Shown: positions 1 through 8,038, counted from the first letter of the stretch. The stretch is DNA of 16,372 bases from Monoglobus sp964442605 (GCA_964442605.1 CAYTZR010000040.1:1-16372), one strand, 5' to 3'. The notes: generated by a model from the letters alone, not told the origin. Translations and numbers: made by a program.

Positions 1-458
1 TGCTGTTCGCGTATTACGAGGCGACCGGACGGGATTTGAGCGTTGACGAAATGGAAATGGCAATCATCAAAGTATTTATGGACAGACGCAAATTCTTAGG
101 AAAAATTATAAATCTAAACAAAATTGGCAAAATCACTACCGCTTTGGTATACAAATATGTCGGAATAATCAAAAAGCAGGCGGACAAAAATCGCGGCGGA
201 AAATGGCATAACACTTGGGGCATTGAGATAAATCCGAATAATCATAAAAAAGGTCTTGCTATGACTCTTGTCGGCTGTCCTATTGCCGATTTCGCGAAGG
301 AACACGGGTATCTTGATCTTATGCCCATGTTATGCAAGATAGACCATACCACAGTAGAAATGCTGCACGGCAAGCTGATACGTCATCATACAGTCGCCGA
401 AGGGTTTGACAAGTGCGATTACTGGATAATCGGCGATAAGGAATCGGAGGACCTTTGA
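1..458 (+). CDS. L-2-amino-thiazoline-4-carboxylate hydrolase-like protein, 5' partial
   Basis: The frame is open from base 3, so the gene begins upstream of the window; the TTG at 36 is only an internal codon and no ribosome binding site precedes it. The visible 152 or so residues end at TGA 456-458. The C-terminal half carries the pattern I associate with the ATC hydrolase-like family: a segment KWHNTWGIE, a Cys in LVGCPIADFAKEHG, then LMPMLCKIDHTTVEMLHGKL and a closing TVAEGFDKCDYWI. Characterised members open the thiazoline ring of L-2-amino-thiazoline-4-carboxylate on the way to cysteine, but many family members in anaerobes have no proven substrate, so the activity here is inferred from family resemblance only. 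It is the last gene of a rightward unit and is followed directly by a terminator. Confidence 0.72.
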   Translation, partial: LFAYYEATGRDLSVDEMEMAIIKVFMDRRKFLGKIINLNKIGKITTALVYKYVGIIKKQADKNRGGKWHNTWGIEINPNNHKKGLAMTLVGCPIADFAKEHGYLDLMPMLCKIDHTTVEMLHGKLIRHHTVAEGFDKCDYWIIGDKESEDL

Positions 459-493
459 TTGACAAACCATAGCAAAACGATGACTATATATTG

Positions 494-530
494 AAAAAGC
501 GGTTATCAGCATGTTTGATAGCCGCTTTTT
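494..530. terminator. Bidirectional Rho-independent terminator
   Basis: A 15-base inverted repeat (494-508 with 516-530, one G-U wobble, 7-base loop) starts with five A and ends with five T, so it gives a GC-rich stem and a U tract on both strands. It lies between the rightward hydrolase-like gene and the end of the leftward lipoprotein gene, where a shared terminator is expected. Confidence 0.85.
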
Positions 531-607
531 CGTATTTTATTGATGTTCACAAAAATCCCGTGTTTATATATTTAACGCTTAATTTCACTCAAGCTTATGC
601 AGCCGTT

Positions 608-1096
608 TTATTGCTTTGACAGATTAATCATGTAACCGTTTATGTTTATGTGCATTTCGTTGCCGCTTATTTCGCAGGGCAATGAAATACTATCGGATAT
701 TTGAGATATTGACAGTATAAGGCTTTCGTCAGAAATCTCATAATTTCCGCTCAGCATGGAGAATGAAACGGTTTTGTCACTCTTAAACTCAAGCACGGCG
801 CCCTGCTTTAATATCATACTTATAATGCTTGACATGTTTGCAAATTGCGTTCCGGAGAAATCTATATCGGCAACCGATATTTCATTTCCGTCCTTATCGC
901 TAAATGATTCAATTTTCCAAGAACCGATAATAGCCTCCTCGGGTGAGGATGAAACCGATGTTTCCGCAGAGGGAGAAGGTGTCGGTATTAGCGCGTTTAA
1001 AAATGAGCACGCAGAAAAGGATGTTATACAAATTACAGATGCCGATATGATAGCCACTGTTTTTAACACTTTTTTGATTTTAAATTTGATATTCAT
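608..1096 (-). CDS. Small lipoprotein with lipocalin-like C-terminal domain
   Basis: This 162-residue protein has a lysine-rich N terminus (KFKIKKVLK), a hydrophobic stretch at residues 13-28 and a lipobox-like FSAC with the lipidated Cys at 30, so it is probably a membrane-anchored lipoprotein facing outward. A Pro/Ser/Thr-rich linker (about 34-52) leads to a domain beginning IIGSWKIESF, followed by short beta-strand-like segments (AVLEFKSDKTVSFS, GNYEISDESLILSI, EMHININGYMI). That is the usual look of lipocalin-like or DUF-type small beta-barrel lipoproteins of Clostridia. The ATG at 1096 is chosen because GAGGTG (complement of 1104-1109) sits 7 bases upstream. No ligand can be predicted. 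It is the last gene of the leftward group, and its 3' end faces the terminator at 494-530. Confidence 0.75.
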   Translation of the reverse strand: MNIKFKIKKVLKTVAIISASVICITSFSACSFLNALIPTPSPSAETSVSSSPEEAIIGSWKIESFSDKDGNEISVADIDFSGTQFANMSSIISMILKQGAVLEFKSDKTVSFSMLSGNYEISDESLILSISQISDSISLPCEISGNEMHININGYMINLSKQ

Positions 1097-1112
1097 AATT
1101 AGTCACCTCGTA

Positions 1113-1130
1113 ATATATATATATATATAT
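1113..1130. repeat. (AT)9 dinucleotide run upstream of the lipoprotein gene
   Basis: Nine uninterrupted AT units lie 16 bases before the lipoprotein start, between ung and the lipoprotein gene. Such a run can vary in length by slippage. It is close to where a -10 element would sit if the lipoprotein gene had its own promoter, but I see no convincing -35/-10 pair. Confidence 0.8.
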
Positions 1131-1150
1131 TAATATAATTAATGTTTATG

Positions 1151-1810
1151 TCACCAAAAAATGGGAGTGCGTCCGGTTGCCACCAAAAATTCATTGCATT
1201 TTCGGAAGTGTCCGCAGCCGAAAAATCCATTATGTGCCGATAAAGGGCTGGGATGCGCGGCAGTCAATATCAAGTGATTAGGATTGGTTATAAGTGATTG
1301 CTTTTGCTTTGCGTTTCCGCCCCACAGCATAAATACGATAGGTGTTTCACGCGCATTTAAGCATTCAATTATTTTATCGGTCAGGATTTCCCAACCCTTT
1401 CCGCGGTGTGAGTTTGCCATTCCCGCTCTTACGGTCAGAACAGTGTTAAGAAGCAGAACTCCCTGCTTTGCCCAGCGCGTAAGATCACCGCTGCTTGGCG
1501 GAATGGTGCCATATTCCATAACTATTTCCTTATAGATATTTTTGAGAGACGGCGGCGGAGTAATCCCCGGAAGAACCGAAAAGCACAGACCATGAGCCTG
1601 ATTTGGTCCGTGATACGGATCCTGTCCGAGTATGACTGCCTTTACATCGTTGTATGACGTGAGCTTTAAAGCATTAAAAATATCATACATATCGGGGTAA
1701 ATTGTCCCTGTTTTATATTCGTGTGCCAGAAATGCGCGCAGCTTTAAATAATATTCCTTTTGAAATTCACCGCCGAGAATTTCGTCCCATTCGTTGCCTA
1801 TGTTAACCAT
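1151..1810 (-). CDS. ung: Uracil-DNA glycosylase, family 1
   Basis: At 219 residues this is full length for the family. It removes uracil from DNA, leaving an abasic site for base excision repair. Motif A is GQDPYHG at residues 62-68, with the water-activating Asp at 64 and the pocket Tyr at 66. Motif B is HPSPLSAHNGFFGCGHF with the catalytic His at 186. The central segments HGLCFSV, PPPSLKNIYKE and WAKQGVLLLNTVLTVR are also typical of UNG. ATG 1810 is preceded by AGGAGA on the minus strand, and the start lies 21 bases after the stop of the DHHW-protein gene, so the two are probably co-transcribed from the promoter at 3340-3368. The functional link between the two proteins is not obvious; shared transcription may be incidental. 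Confidence 0.97.
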   Translation of the reverse strand: MVNIGNEWDEILGGEFQKEYYLKLRAFLAHEYKTGTIYPDMYDIFNALKLTSYNDVKAVILGQDPYHGPNQAHGLCFSVLPGITPPPSLKNIYKEIVMEYGTIPPSSGDLTRWAKQGVLLLNTVLTVRAGMANSHRGKGWEILTDKIIECLNARETPIVFMLWGGNAKQKQSLITNPNHLILTAAHPSPLSAHNGFFGCGHFRKCNEFLVATGRTPIFW

Positions 1811-1831
1811 TTTTACATCTCCTGTTAAAAT

Positions 1832-3307
1832 TTAATCAGCCATTTTTGAGAGCAGTTCAACCTGTGTGTTTACGGAGACCGAAACGGGATAGCTTATGAT
1901 TATCAAATCATCAAATTTTACAAAATCGTAAAATTCTCTGAGGTTGAATGTATATCCGCTGCTGCCGAAGCCTCCGTAGGTTCCGCCTCCGAACATTCTG
2001 TAATCAACGACGTAAACCTCCTCATAATTATTGAGAGCCCATACTGAGAACGCATCGCCGAAGGACTCCTTAACAATACAAACCTTTTTGCCGTTGTTTA
2101 AGTCGGTTTTAAACACCTCAAGAGGGTAATCTCCTTGGAGAAAACAGCTGTAACTGTTTGCCCAAGGATAAATCGCATGAATGCTCGTTATGTATGAACT
2201 CATGTATGGATCGCGGTATGCCGCGCCCTCATACTCTGTTTTCGGGAAAAACAATTGAAGCATATCATGGCTTTGAGCGAGCAGTGTCTGACCGTATGTT
2301 CCTGAGGCGAAGCTATACATCGAGCCTTTATAACCGTAAATGTTTTGTGTGATAAAGCTTTCAAGAGGGTCCAATTCATCAATGTTATGATTTACCCTGC
2401 AGTACTCCTGATACGCATAGTACGCGCCGCGCTGTGTCCAGTGATGGTCGGTATTAAAATAAATCTTTTCCGCGGCATGGTCAGACAGAGTTTGAACAAC
2501 ATTGACAGGAATAAGGTTTGGCACATCCCGTTCCAGCAGCGCATCATATATTTGAGTAATACCCGCTGTTTGGTTGGTGCGTTTATTGTTTGGAGCATAA
2601 AACTCCTGTGCACTCGGCGCGATTATATTATAAACCCTTGCATCGGGGACACTCCGCGATATATTTGCCACTGCTTCCGCGTATGAGCTGTTGCCGCTTA
2701 CCGAAATCAGCTCCATTCCGAAATTTTCGGTTCCGTTTGAAAATACATTTACACTGTTGTAAGAGCCAAGAAATTCATTGTATCTGTACTCATCCGTAAC
2801 GATTGTATCGGTCATTGGGTTTGCTTTTAGGTTTAATACTGTGCCTAAAAATATTGCTTTGCTTTCCTCGTCCCATGTGACGGGATATCCGAAAGCATCA
2901 CCGATTGCGCGTATTGGCACCATGGCACGGTCATTGTAGAAGCAGACCTCGGTGCCAATATCCACGGGCTGACCGTATTTTATCATTTCATTGCTGCCTA
3001 TAGTAAAGCTGACTGTCACCGTATCCAGTGATGAGGTTATCTTTTCTTGATTTTCGTCCCATTCGGTAGCTGCACCGAGCTTATCCGCAATCTCGCGGAA
3101 CGGAGCCAACGCTGTGCCGTCTATGAGTATTATCGGAACAGAGGTTATAAGCTCCTCACCCTCAATATAGAGCCTTATATCGCTTTCTTGAGCGTTTACC
3201 GAATTACCGCCTGTTGGCGGCAGGGTTATTGCGATAATTGTGCCCGCAATCAGTAAGATCGCTGCGATGATTGCAGCCGTAACCTTTGTTTTAATTGAAA
3301 TATTCAC
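1832..3307 (-). CDS. DHHW-motif surface protein with copper-amine-oxidase-like stalk domain
   Basis: I take the GTG at 3305-3307 as the start (491 residues). A well-formed promoter (-35 TTGTCA, -10 TATACT) places transcription initiation near 3332, which rules out the longer upstream frame and leaves an ATG at 3331 with no room for a ribosome binding site; the GTG has GGGGGA 8 bases ahead. Residues 10-29 form one hydrophobic segment (signal anchor). Residues about 44-155 match the copper amine oxidase N-terminal domain (ILIDGTALAPFREIADKLG, then MVPIRAIGDAFGYPVTWDEE), despite the name a common extracellular domain in Bacillota. The C-terminal part contains DHHWTQRGAYYAYQEYC, with D287-H288-H289-W290, and further on KESFGDAFSVW, typical of the DHHW/AlgX-AlgJ-like SGNH group. 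These are secreted or surface proteins sometimes tied to polysaccharide O-acetylation; the reaction here is unknown. Confidence 0.82.
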   Translation of the reverse strand: MNISIKTKVTAAIIAAILLIAGTIIAITLPPTGGNSVNAQESDIRLYIEGEELITSVPIILIDGTALAPFREIADKLGAATEWDENQEKITSSLDTVTVSFTIGSNEMIKYGQPVDIGTEVCFYNDRAMVPIRAIGDAFGYPVTWDEESKAIFLGTVLNLKANPMTDTIVTDEYRYNEFLGSYNSVNVFSNGTENFGMELISVSGNSSYAEAVANISRSVPDARVYNIIAPSAQEFYAPNNKRTNQTAGITQIYDALLERDVPNLIPVNVVQTLSDHAAEKIYFNTDHHWTQRGAYYAYQEYCRVNHNIDELDPLESFITQNIYGYKGSMYSFASGTYGQTLLAQSHDMLQLFFPKTEYEGAAYRDPYMSSYITSIHAIYPWANSYSCFLQGDYPLEVFKTDLNNGKKVCIVKESFGDAFSVWALNNYEEVYVVDYRMFGGGTYGGFGSSGYTFNLREFYDFVKFDDLIIISYPVSVSVNTQVELLSKMAD

Positions 3308-3339
3308 AATGAATTCCCCCAAATATATCATTATTTCAC

Positions 3340-3368
3340 AGTATATCACATATAATGAAATTTGACAA
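3340..3368 (-). promoter_or_regulatory. Sigma-A type promoter for the leftward DHHW-ung group
   Basis: Reading leftward, -35 TTGTCA (complement of 3363-3368) and -10 TATACT (complement of 3340-3345) are separated by exactly 17 bases. The predicted transcription start near 3332 gives a leader of about 25 nt before the GTG start. Confidence 0.75.
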
Positions 3369-3411
3369 TATTTTTTTAAATATTGCCTGAACTCAAAAAA
3401 AGAGACATGGA

Positions 3412-3440
3412 TTGACATTGTGAAATCGGTGTGTTATAAT
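3412..3440 (+). promoter_or_regulatory. Consensus sigma-A promoter for the activase genes
   Basis: TTGACA (3412-3417), a 17-base spacer and TATAAT (3435-3440) match the consensus at every position. AGGAGG at 3464-3469 then lies 8 bases before the TTG start at 3478. It faces away from the leftward promoter, with 43 bases between the two -35 boxes. Confidence 0.88.
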
Positions 3441-3477
3441 TATCACAGTTTGTAATATCCTACAGGAGGAATTTAGA

Positions 3478-6420
3478 TTGAAGCGGAATAATTTAGCACT
3501 TGGCATTGATATAGGCTCAACTACGACTAAATTAGTGTTAATGGACGGCGATCATTTTATATATCAAAGATATAAAAGACATTTATCCCGCGTCCGTCAG
3601 ACGACACTTGAAATGCTGCGTGAAATGCAAAGGGAAATCGATGTTGATGTATTATCTGTTACTGTATCCGGCTCAGCTGGTATGGGGGTTGCTGAAGCTG
3701 CCGGTATAGACTTTATTCAGGAGGTATATGCTACAGGAGAGGTTGTTTATAAGCTTGCGCCCGATACCGGAGCGGTAATTGAGCTTGGCGGCGAGGATGC
3801 AAAGGTGATTTTTTATGCCGGCGGTGTTGATGAGCGTATGAACGGAAGCTGCGCCGGCGGAACGGGTGCATTCATTGACCAAATGGCGGTTTTGCTGAAT
3901 ATGACTGTTGACGAAATGGATGCCGCAAGCCTTAAAGCCGAAAGAATTTATCCTATTGCGTCGCGCTGCGGAGTTTTTGCCAAAACCGATATACAGCCGC
4001 TCCTGAACCAAGGCGCAAAGAAGGAGGATATAGCAGCCAGTATTTTTCAGGCTGTTGTTAATCAGACGATTACAGGTCTTATTCAAGGAAGAAAAATTCA
4101 AGGCAAGATAATGTTTTTGGGTGGTCCGCTGTATTATTGTCAGGGACTTAAAAAACGGTTTTATGAGACTTTAAAGCTTACGCCTGAAACGGCAATTTTC
4201 CCGGACTATGGATTATTTGCCGTTGCGATGGGCGCAGCGATGTATGCAAAAAACTCTGAGCCGATTAAGCTTGAGAAATTGATCAGGAAATTTGAAAGCA
4301 ATACAAATATTGAGAAGCAAAATAATAACAGGCTGCCTGCACTGTTTGAAAGCAAGGCGGATTATGATGAGTTTTGCGAGCGTCACGCGCGGGCTTCCGT
4401 TCCGCTAAACGATATTAATACATACTCCGGGAACGCATGGCTGGGTATAGATTGCGGGAGTACAACCACAAAGCTTGTAGTAATAGCTCAGGATAAGTCT
4501 ATACTTTATTCCTACTACAGCTCCAACAAAGGAAACCCCATTTCACTTGTAAGGGAGCAGCTCTCCCATATATATGATTTGTGCGGTGATCGTATTACGA
4601 TTTGCGGCAGCGCGGTTACGGGTTACGGCGAGGATTTGATAAAGCATGCATTTCATGCCGATAAGGGTATTGTTGAGACTATCGCTCACTATACTGCCGC
4701 AAAGTATTTTCAGCCCGATGTTGATTTTATTCTTGACATCGGCGGACAAGATATAAAATGCTTCCGTATAAGAAACGGTGCAATCGACAGTATTATGCTC
4801 AATGAAGCTTGCTCTTCGGGCTGTGGTTCGTTTATTGAAACATTTGCGAAAGCGATGGGATACGATGTTGCCGATTTTGCGCATTTGGGTTTAAGCGCGA
4901 CAGCCCCGGTTAATCTCGGTTCACGCTGTACTGTATTTATGAATTCTTCCGTAAAGCAGTCCCAAAAGGATGGTGCATCGGTTGAGGATATATCTGCGGG
5001 ACTTTCGGTCAGTGTTGTTAAAAATGCTATTTATAAGGTTATTCGTGCGACATCTCCGCAAGAGCTTGGCAAGTGTATTGTTGTTCAAGGCGGTACATTT
5101 TATAACGATGCCGTGCTGCGCGCGTTTGAAAATGAAATCGGCGCGCCTGTTATTCGTCCGGCAATAGCGGGACTTATGGGCGCGTATGGAGCAGCCTTAT
5201 GCGTTATGAATTATAAAAAAAGCTCTTTGCTTAGCCGGCAGGAGCTGAATGATTTTACCCACAAATCTAATTCCGCTGTATGTAAGGGCTGTGCAAATCA
5301 TTGCCACTTGACGATAAATATTTTTTCGGACGGGGAAAGGTTTATTTCCGGAAATCAGTGCCAAAAGGGTTTGGGAATTACGGATGCGGAAGAATTGCCG
5401 AATTTGCATGCGTGGAAACGCGCCTTTTTTGAAGGCTTAAAGCCTGTACACGGAAAACGCGGTAAAATCGGAATACCTATGGCTCTGTCAATGTATGAAC
5501 TGGCTCCGCTGTGGTATGCGTTGTTTACCAAGCTGGGCTTTGAGGTGCATTTTTCCGCTCAATCCAATCGCGCTACCTATGAAAAGGGGCAGTTTACCAT
5601 ACCGTCGGATACGGCGTGTTATCCGGCAAAAATAATGCATGGGCATATGATTGAACTTATAGAAAAGGGGCTTGATGTTCTGTTCTATCCGGTAATTACA
5701 TATAATGTTGACGAACACGCAGGTGACAATCATTATAACTGCCCCATCGTCGCGTACTATTCAGAGCTGCTTAAGGGAAATATGGAGGAACTCAGATTTG
5801 TAAACTTCTTGTATCCATATCTAAACATAGACAGTCAAAAGGAGCTTGTTAAGACATTATACCCGTGTATACACGACTTGGACGAAACCATTACAAAGTC
5901 GGAACTGCGCAGCGCCGTAAAGGCGGGCTATAAAGCGTATGATGACTACAAGACCGAACTGCGCCGCGAGGGGGAGAGGGCGCTCGCCTATGCGAGGGCT
6001 AACGGAAAGCGCATTATGATACTTGCCGGCAGACCGTACCACGTTGATCCCGAAATCGGACATGGTATAGATAAGCTCGCAGTGTCACTGGGCTTTGTTG
6101 TGGTGAGCGAGGACAGTGTGTGCCACCTTGCGCCTATTCAGTACGTAAAGGTTCTGGATCAGTGGACATTCCACGCAAGGCTTTATCGTGCCGCGAGATA
6201 TGCCGCGGAGCATGATGATACGGAACTTGTGCAGCTCGTTTCGTTCGGCTGCGGTGTTGACGCGATAACGACAGATGAGGTTCGCTCAATTCTTGAGGAA
6301 AGCCATAAGCACTATACACAGATTAAAATAGATGAGATTACAAATCTCGGCGCCGTCAAAATAAGGCTTCGCAGCCTAATCGGCGCTTTAGAGGAAAGGA
6401 ATAAGGAGAATGCAGGATAA
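3478..6420 (+). CDS. 2-hydroxyacyl-CoA dehydratase activase-type ATPase, two-module form
   Basis: This 980-residue protein has two ASKHA ATPase modules of the BadF/BadG/BcrA/HgdC type followed by a CoA-enzyme-activase-associated region (DUF2229-like). Module 1 starts GIDIGSTTTKLVL near residue 10 and has cysteines C125 (NGSCAGGTGAF) and C164 (SRCGVFAKTD), the spacing used in HgdC homodimers to bridge a [4Fe-4S] cluster. Module 2 starts GIDCGSTTTKLVV near 323 with C445 (EACSSGCGSF) and C484 (SRCTVFMNSS). A linker holds C602, C605, C609 and C628, a possible extra metal site. Family role: ATP-driven one-electron transfer to a dehydratase. No dehydratase subunits lie in this window, so the partner is unknown. 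The TTG start is fixed by AGGAGG 8 bases ahead. The usual C-terminal domain is encoded separately by the next gene. Confidence 0.85.
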   Translation: MKRNNLALGIDIGSTTTKLVLMDGDHFIYQRYKRHLSRVRQTTLEMLREMQREIDVDVLSVTVSGSAGMGVAEAAGIDFIQEVYATGEVVYKLAPDTGAVIELGGEDAKVIFYAGGVDERMNGSCAGGTGAFIDQMAVLLNMTVDEMDAASLKAERIYPIASRCGVFAKTDIQPLLNQGAKKEDIAASIFQAVVNQTITGLIQGRKIQGKIMFLGGPLYYCQGLKKRFYETLKLTPETAIFPDYGLFAVAMGAAMYAKNSEPIKLEKLIRKFESNTNIEKQNNNRLPALFESKADYDEFCERHARASVPLNDINTYSGNAWLGIDCGSTTTKLVVIAQDKSILYSYYSSNKGNPISLVREQLSHIYDLCGDRITICGSAVTGYGEDLIKHAFHADKGIVETIAHYTAAKYFQPDVDFILDIGGQDIKCFRIRNGAIDSIMLNEACSSGCGSFIETFAKAMGYDVADFAHLGLSATAPVNLGSRCTVFMNSSVKQSQKDGASVEDISAGLSVSVVKNAIYKVIRATSPQELGKCIVVQGGTFYNDAVLRAFENEIGAPVIRPAIAGLMGAYGAALCVMNYKKSSLLSRQELNDFTHKSNSAVCKGCANHCHLTINIFSDGERFISGNQCQKGLGITDAEELPNLHAWKRAFFEGLKPVHGKRGKIGIPMALSMYELAPLWYALFTKLGFEVHFSAQSNRATYEKGQFTIPSDTACYPAKIMHGHMIELIEKGLDVLFYPVITYNVDEHAGDNHYNCPIVAYYSELLKGNMEELRFVNFLYPYLNIDSQKELVKTLYPCIHDLDETITKSELRSAVKAGYKAYDDYKTELRREGERALAYARANGKRIMILAGRPYHVDPEIGHGIDKLAVSLGFVVVSEDSVCHLAPIQYVKVLDQWTFHARLYRAARYAAEHDDTELVQLVSFGCGVDAITTDEVRSILEESHKHYTQIKIDEITNLGAVKIRLRSLIGALEERNKENAG

Positions 6421-7717
6421 GAGCTTTGTACCGTTTACAGAGGAAATGAAAAAGGATTATAAGATACTTGTGCCGAATATGCTGCCTATGCATTTTAAGC
6501 TGCTTATAAGCGTTTTTGAGACCTGCGGCTATAATATGGAGCTTCTGGAAACAAGCGGTCCGGAGATCGCGGAAACGGGGCTTAAATATACACATAATGA
6601 CACATGCTATCCCGCGATACTTGTTATAGGTCAGTTTATGCAGGCGCTGCTTTCGGGAAAATATGATCCGCACAAGACCGCGCTGATTATGTTCCAAACG
6701 GGAGGCGGATGCCGTGCCTCAAACTACATATCGCTTATAAGAAAGGCTTTGAAAAAGGCGGGTATGGAATATGTACCCGTAATCTCTTTCAGCTTGGCAG
6801 GGCTTGAAAAGCATCCGGGCTTTAAGCTGTCAATCAAAACACTTCACAGTATGGTGTATGCGGTTCTGTACGGCGATTTGCTGATGAGTCTTGTAAATCA
6901 GGTCAGACCGTATGAGATCGCCGCCGGTGATGCGGAGAGTCTTGCCGAAAAATGGACAAAAAAGCTTGGGCATGAGCTTGGTGAGTCGAGGCGTATCAGC
7001 TATCGAAAAATAAAAGAAAACTATCGCGTCATAGTTAATGATTTTGCGAAAATTCCGATGCGTAGGACAAAAAAGGTCAAGGTAGGTGTCGTAGGGGAGA
7101 TTTTTGTAAAATTTTCGCCCCTCGGCAATAATGATTTAGAGCGATTTCTGATAAGCGAGGGAGCGGAGGTTGTAGTGCCCGGGCTGCTGGATTTTTGTCT
7201 GTATTGCGTATATAATTTTATTGCGGAATATGAGATTTACAGGAAAAAAGCTGTTACCTATCCGATTTTCCGTTTTGCGTATAGGTTCCTTTGCAAAAAG
7301 AAGAACGACATCAGTAAAATCATCGAAGAAGACGGAACATTCAGCGGTTGGACTCCGTTTGAGAAGGTTGCGCATATTGCCGATGGCATAATAAGCACAG
7401 CGGTAAAAATGGGCGAGGGCTGGCTCCTCACCTCCGAGATGCTTGAGCTTGCCGAATCCGGCTGTAAAAACATAGTATGTACGCAGCCGTTCGGGTGTCT
7501 GCCAAACCATATATGCGGCAAGGGTATGATGAAGCCGATTAAGCAGGCAAAGCCCGATGTAAACATAGTCGCGATCGACTATGATGCCGGAGCAAGTCGC
7601 GTAAATCAGGAAAATCGCTTAAAGCTTATGCTTGCGAACGCACGCAAAAATCTTTCCGAAAAACCGGATCTGCCTATTGAGGAGGAAGAAAAGTCAGAAG
7701 CTGCCGTCAGAGTTTAG
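6410..7717 (+). CDS. HGD-D-like domain protein, detached C-terminal part of the activase
   Basis: These 435 residues resemble the C-terminal part of the long (about 1400 residue) clostridial activase-related proteins, a domain related to the D component of 2-hydroxyglutaryl-CoA dehydratase. Visible motifs are NDTCYPAILVIGQF (C66), FQTGGGCRASNY (C101) and CTQPFGCLPNHICGKG (C357, C363, C370), the last followed by IVAIDYDAGASRVNQENR. These cysteines could hold an iron-sulfur cluster. The ATG at 6410 lies inside the end of the preceding gene (11-base overlap, shifted one frame). The nearest AAGGAG is only one base from the ATG and a weaker AAAGG is 10 bases away, so translation probably depends on coupling to the upstream gene. 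Together the two proteins likely act as one complex. The reaction is unproven. Confidence 0.8.
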   Translation: MQDKSFVPFTEEMKKDYKILVPNMLPMHFKLLISVFETCGYNMELLETSGPEIAETGLKYTHNDTCYPAILVIGQFMQALLSGKYDPHKTALIMFQTGGGCRASNYISLIRKALKKAGMEYVPVISFSLAGLEKHPGFKLSIKTLHSMVYAVLYGDLLMSLVNQVRPYEIAAGDAESLAEKWTKKLGHELGESRRISYRKIKENYRVIVNDFAKIPMRRTKKVKVGVVGEIFVKFSPLGNNDLERFLISEGAEVVVPGLLDFCLYCVYNFIAEYEIYRKKAVTYPIFRFAYRFLCKKKNDISKIIEEDGTFSGWTPFEKVAHIADGIISTAVKMGEGWLLTSEMLELAESGCKNIVCTQPFGCLPNHICGKGMMKPIKQAKPDVNIVAIDYDAGASRVNQENRLKLMLANARKNLSEKPDLPIEEEEKSEAAVRV

Positions 7718-7749
7718 TATGGTAGATTGTACAGGGTTTAATATTGTTT

Positions 7750-7785
7750 AATTTGGTAAGGTTATACAATTTGGTAAGGTTATAC
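7750..7785 (+). repeat. Perfect 18-base tandem duplication
   Basis: Bases 7750-7767 are repeated exactly at 7768-7785 (unit begins AATTTGGTAAGG), between the activase genes and the infC promoter. The unit has no strong hairpin potential. It ends about 70 bases before the -35 box, so it may be a recent duplication or a pair of binding sites. The 7718-8038 gap otherwise holds the infC promoter and leader described separately. I see no convincing terminator for the activase genes. Confidence 0.85.
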
Positions 7786-7853
7786 AAGTTTTTTGCGAAA
7801 AATCTGTAAGAATTATGCAAATAACAGTTATTTTTTATTTTCAAAAAAAGTTC

Positions 7854-7882
7854 TTGACACAAATATTTTATTGTGGTAATAT
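7854..7882 (+). promoter_or_regulatory. Promoter of the infC-rpmI-rplT operon
   Basis: TTGACA (7854-7859) and TAATAT (7877-7882) are separated by 17 bases, with an extended -10 TGG directly before the hexamer. Transcription should start near 7889, giving a leader of about 150 nt before infC. Confidence 0.85.
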
Positions 7883-7888
7883 ACTTAC

Positions 7889-8038
7889 GGTAAATAAAGC
7901 AGAAGTACCGCTTCTCCCCTCAGCGAAAAGCGAAAGGGCATATTGATTGGTATATTATATTGATATATTCGAGTATGCGGTGTGCTTTTGTGCCCCGCAT
8001 TTTTTATGCAGTTTTTAATTATTTGGGAGGTGTTTTGT
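7889..8038 (+). promoter_or_regulatory. infC leader with L20-type attenuator
   Basis: The leader begins with a small hairpin (AGAAG...CTTCT) and a CCCCT/AGGG segment around 7901-7938. It then has an intrinsic terminator (7975-7985 with 7990-8000, one mismatch, TTTT loop, T-rich tail from 8000) that lies before the start of infC and so cannot be the end of a gene. GGGCA at 7936-7940 can pair with TGCCC at 7991-7995 in the terminator's right arm, giving a possible antiterminator. In Bacillus this operon is controlled by ribosomal protein L20 causing premature termination in the leader; the layout fits that control, but I have not matched the L20 binding fold base by base. Confidence 0.7.
7975..8005 (+). 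terminator. Attenuator terminator before infC
   Basis: The stem is 7975-7985 with 7990-8000 (outer six pairs ATGCGG/CCGCAT perfect, one mismatch inside, TTTT loop), followed by a run of T to 8005. It sits 33 bases before the infC start codon. Confidence 0.75.

Noticed and set aside
756..1133. 125-codon rightward open frame opposite the lipoprotein gene
   Set aside because: It ends in the AT dinucleotide run and lacks start signals; the leftward lipoprotein has a signal peptide, lipobox and ribosome binding site.
7982..8038. N-terminal extension of IF-3 from ATG 7982
   Set aside because: The ATG lies inside the attenuator stem, has no ribosome binding site and would add 19 residues not found in IF-3.
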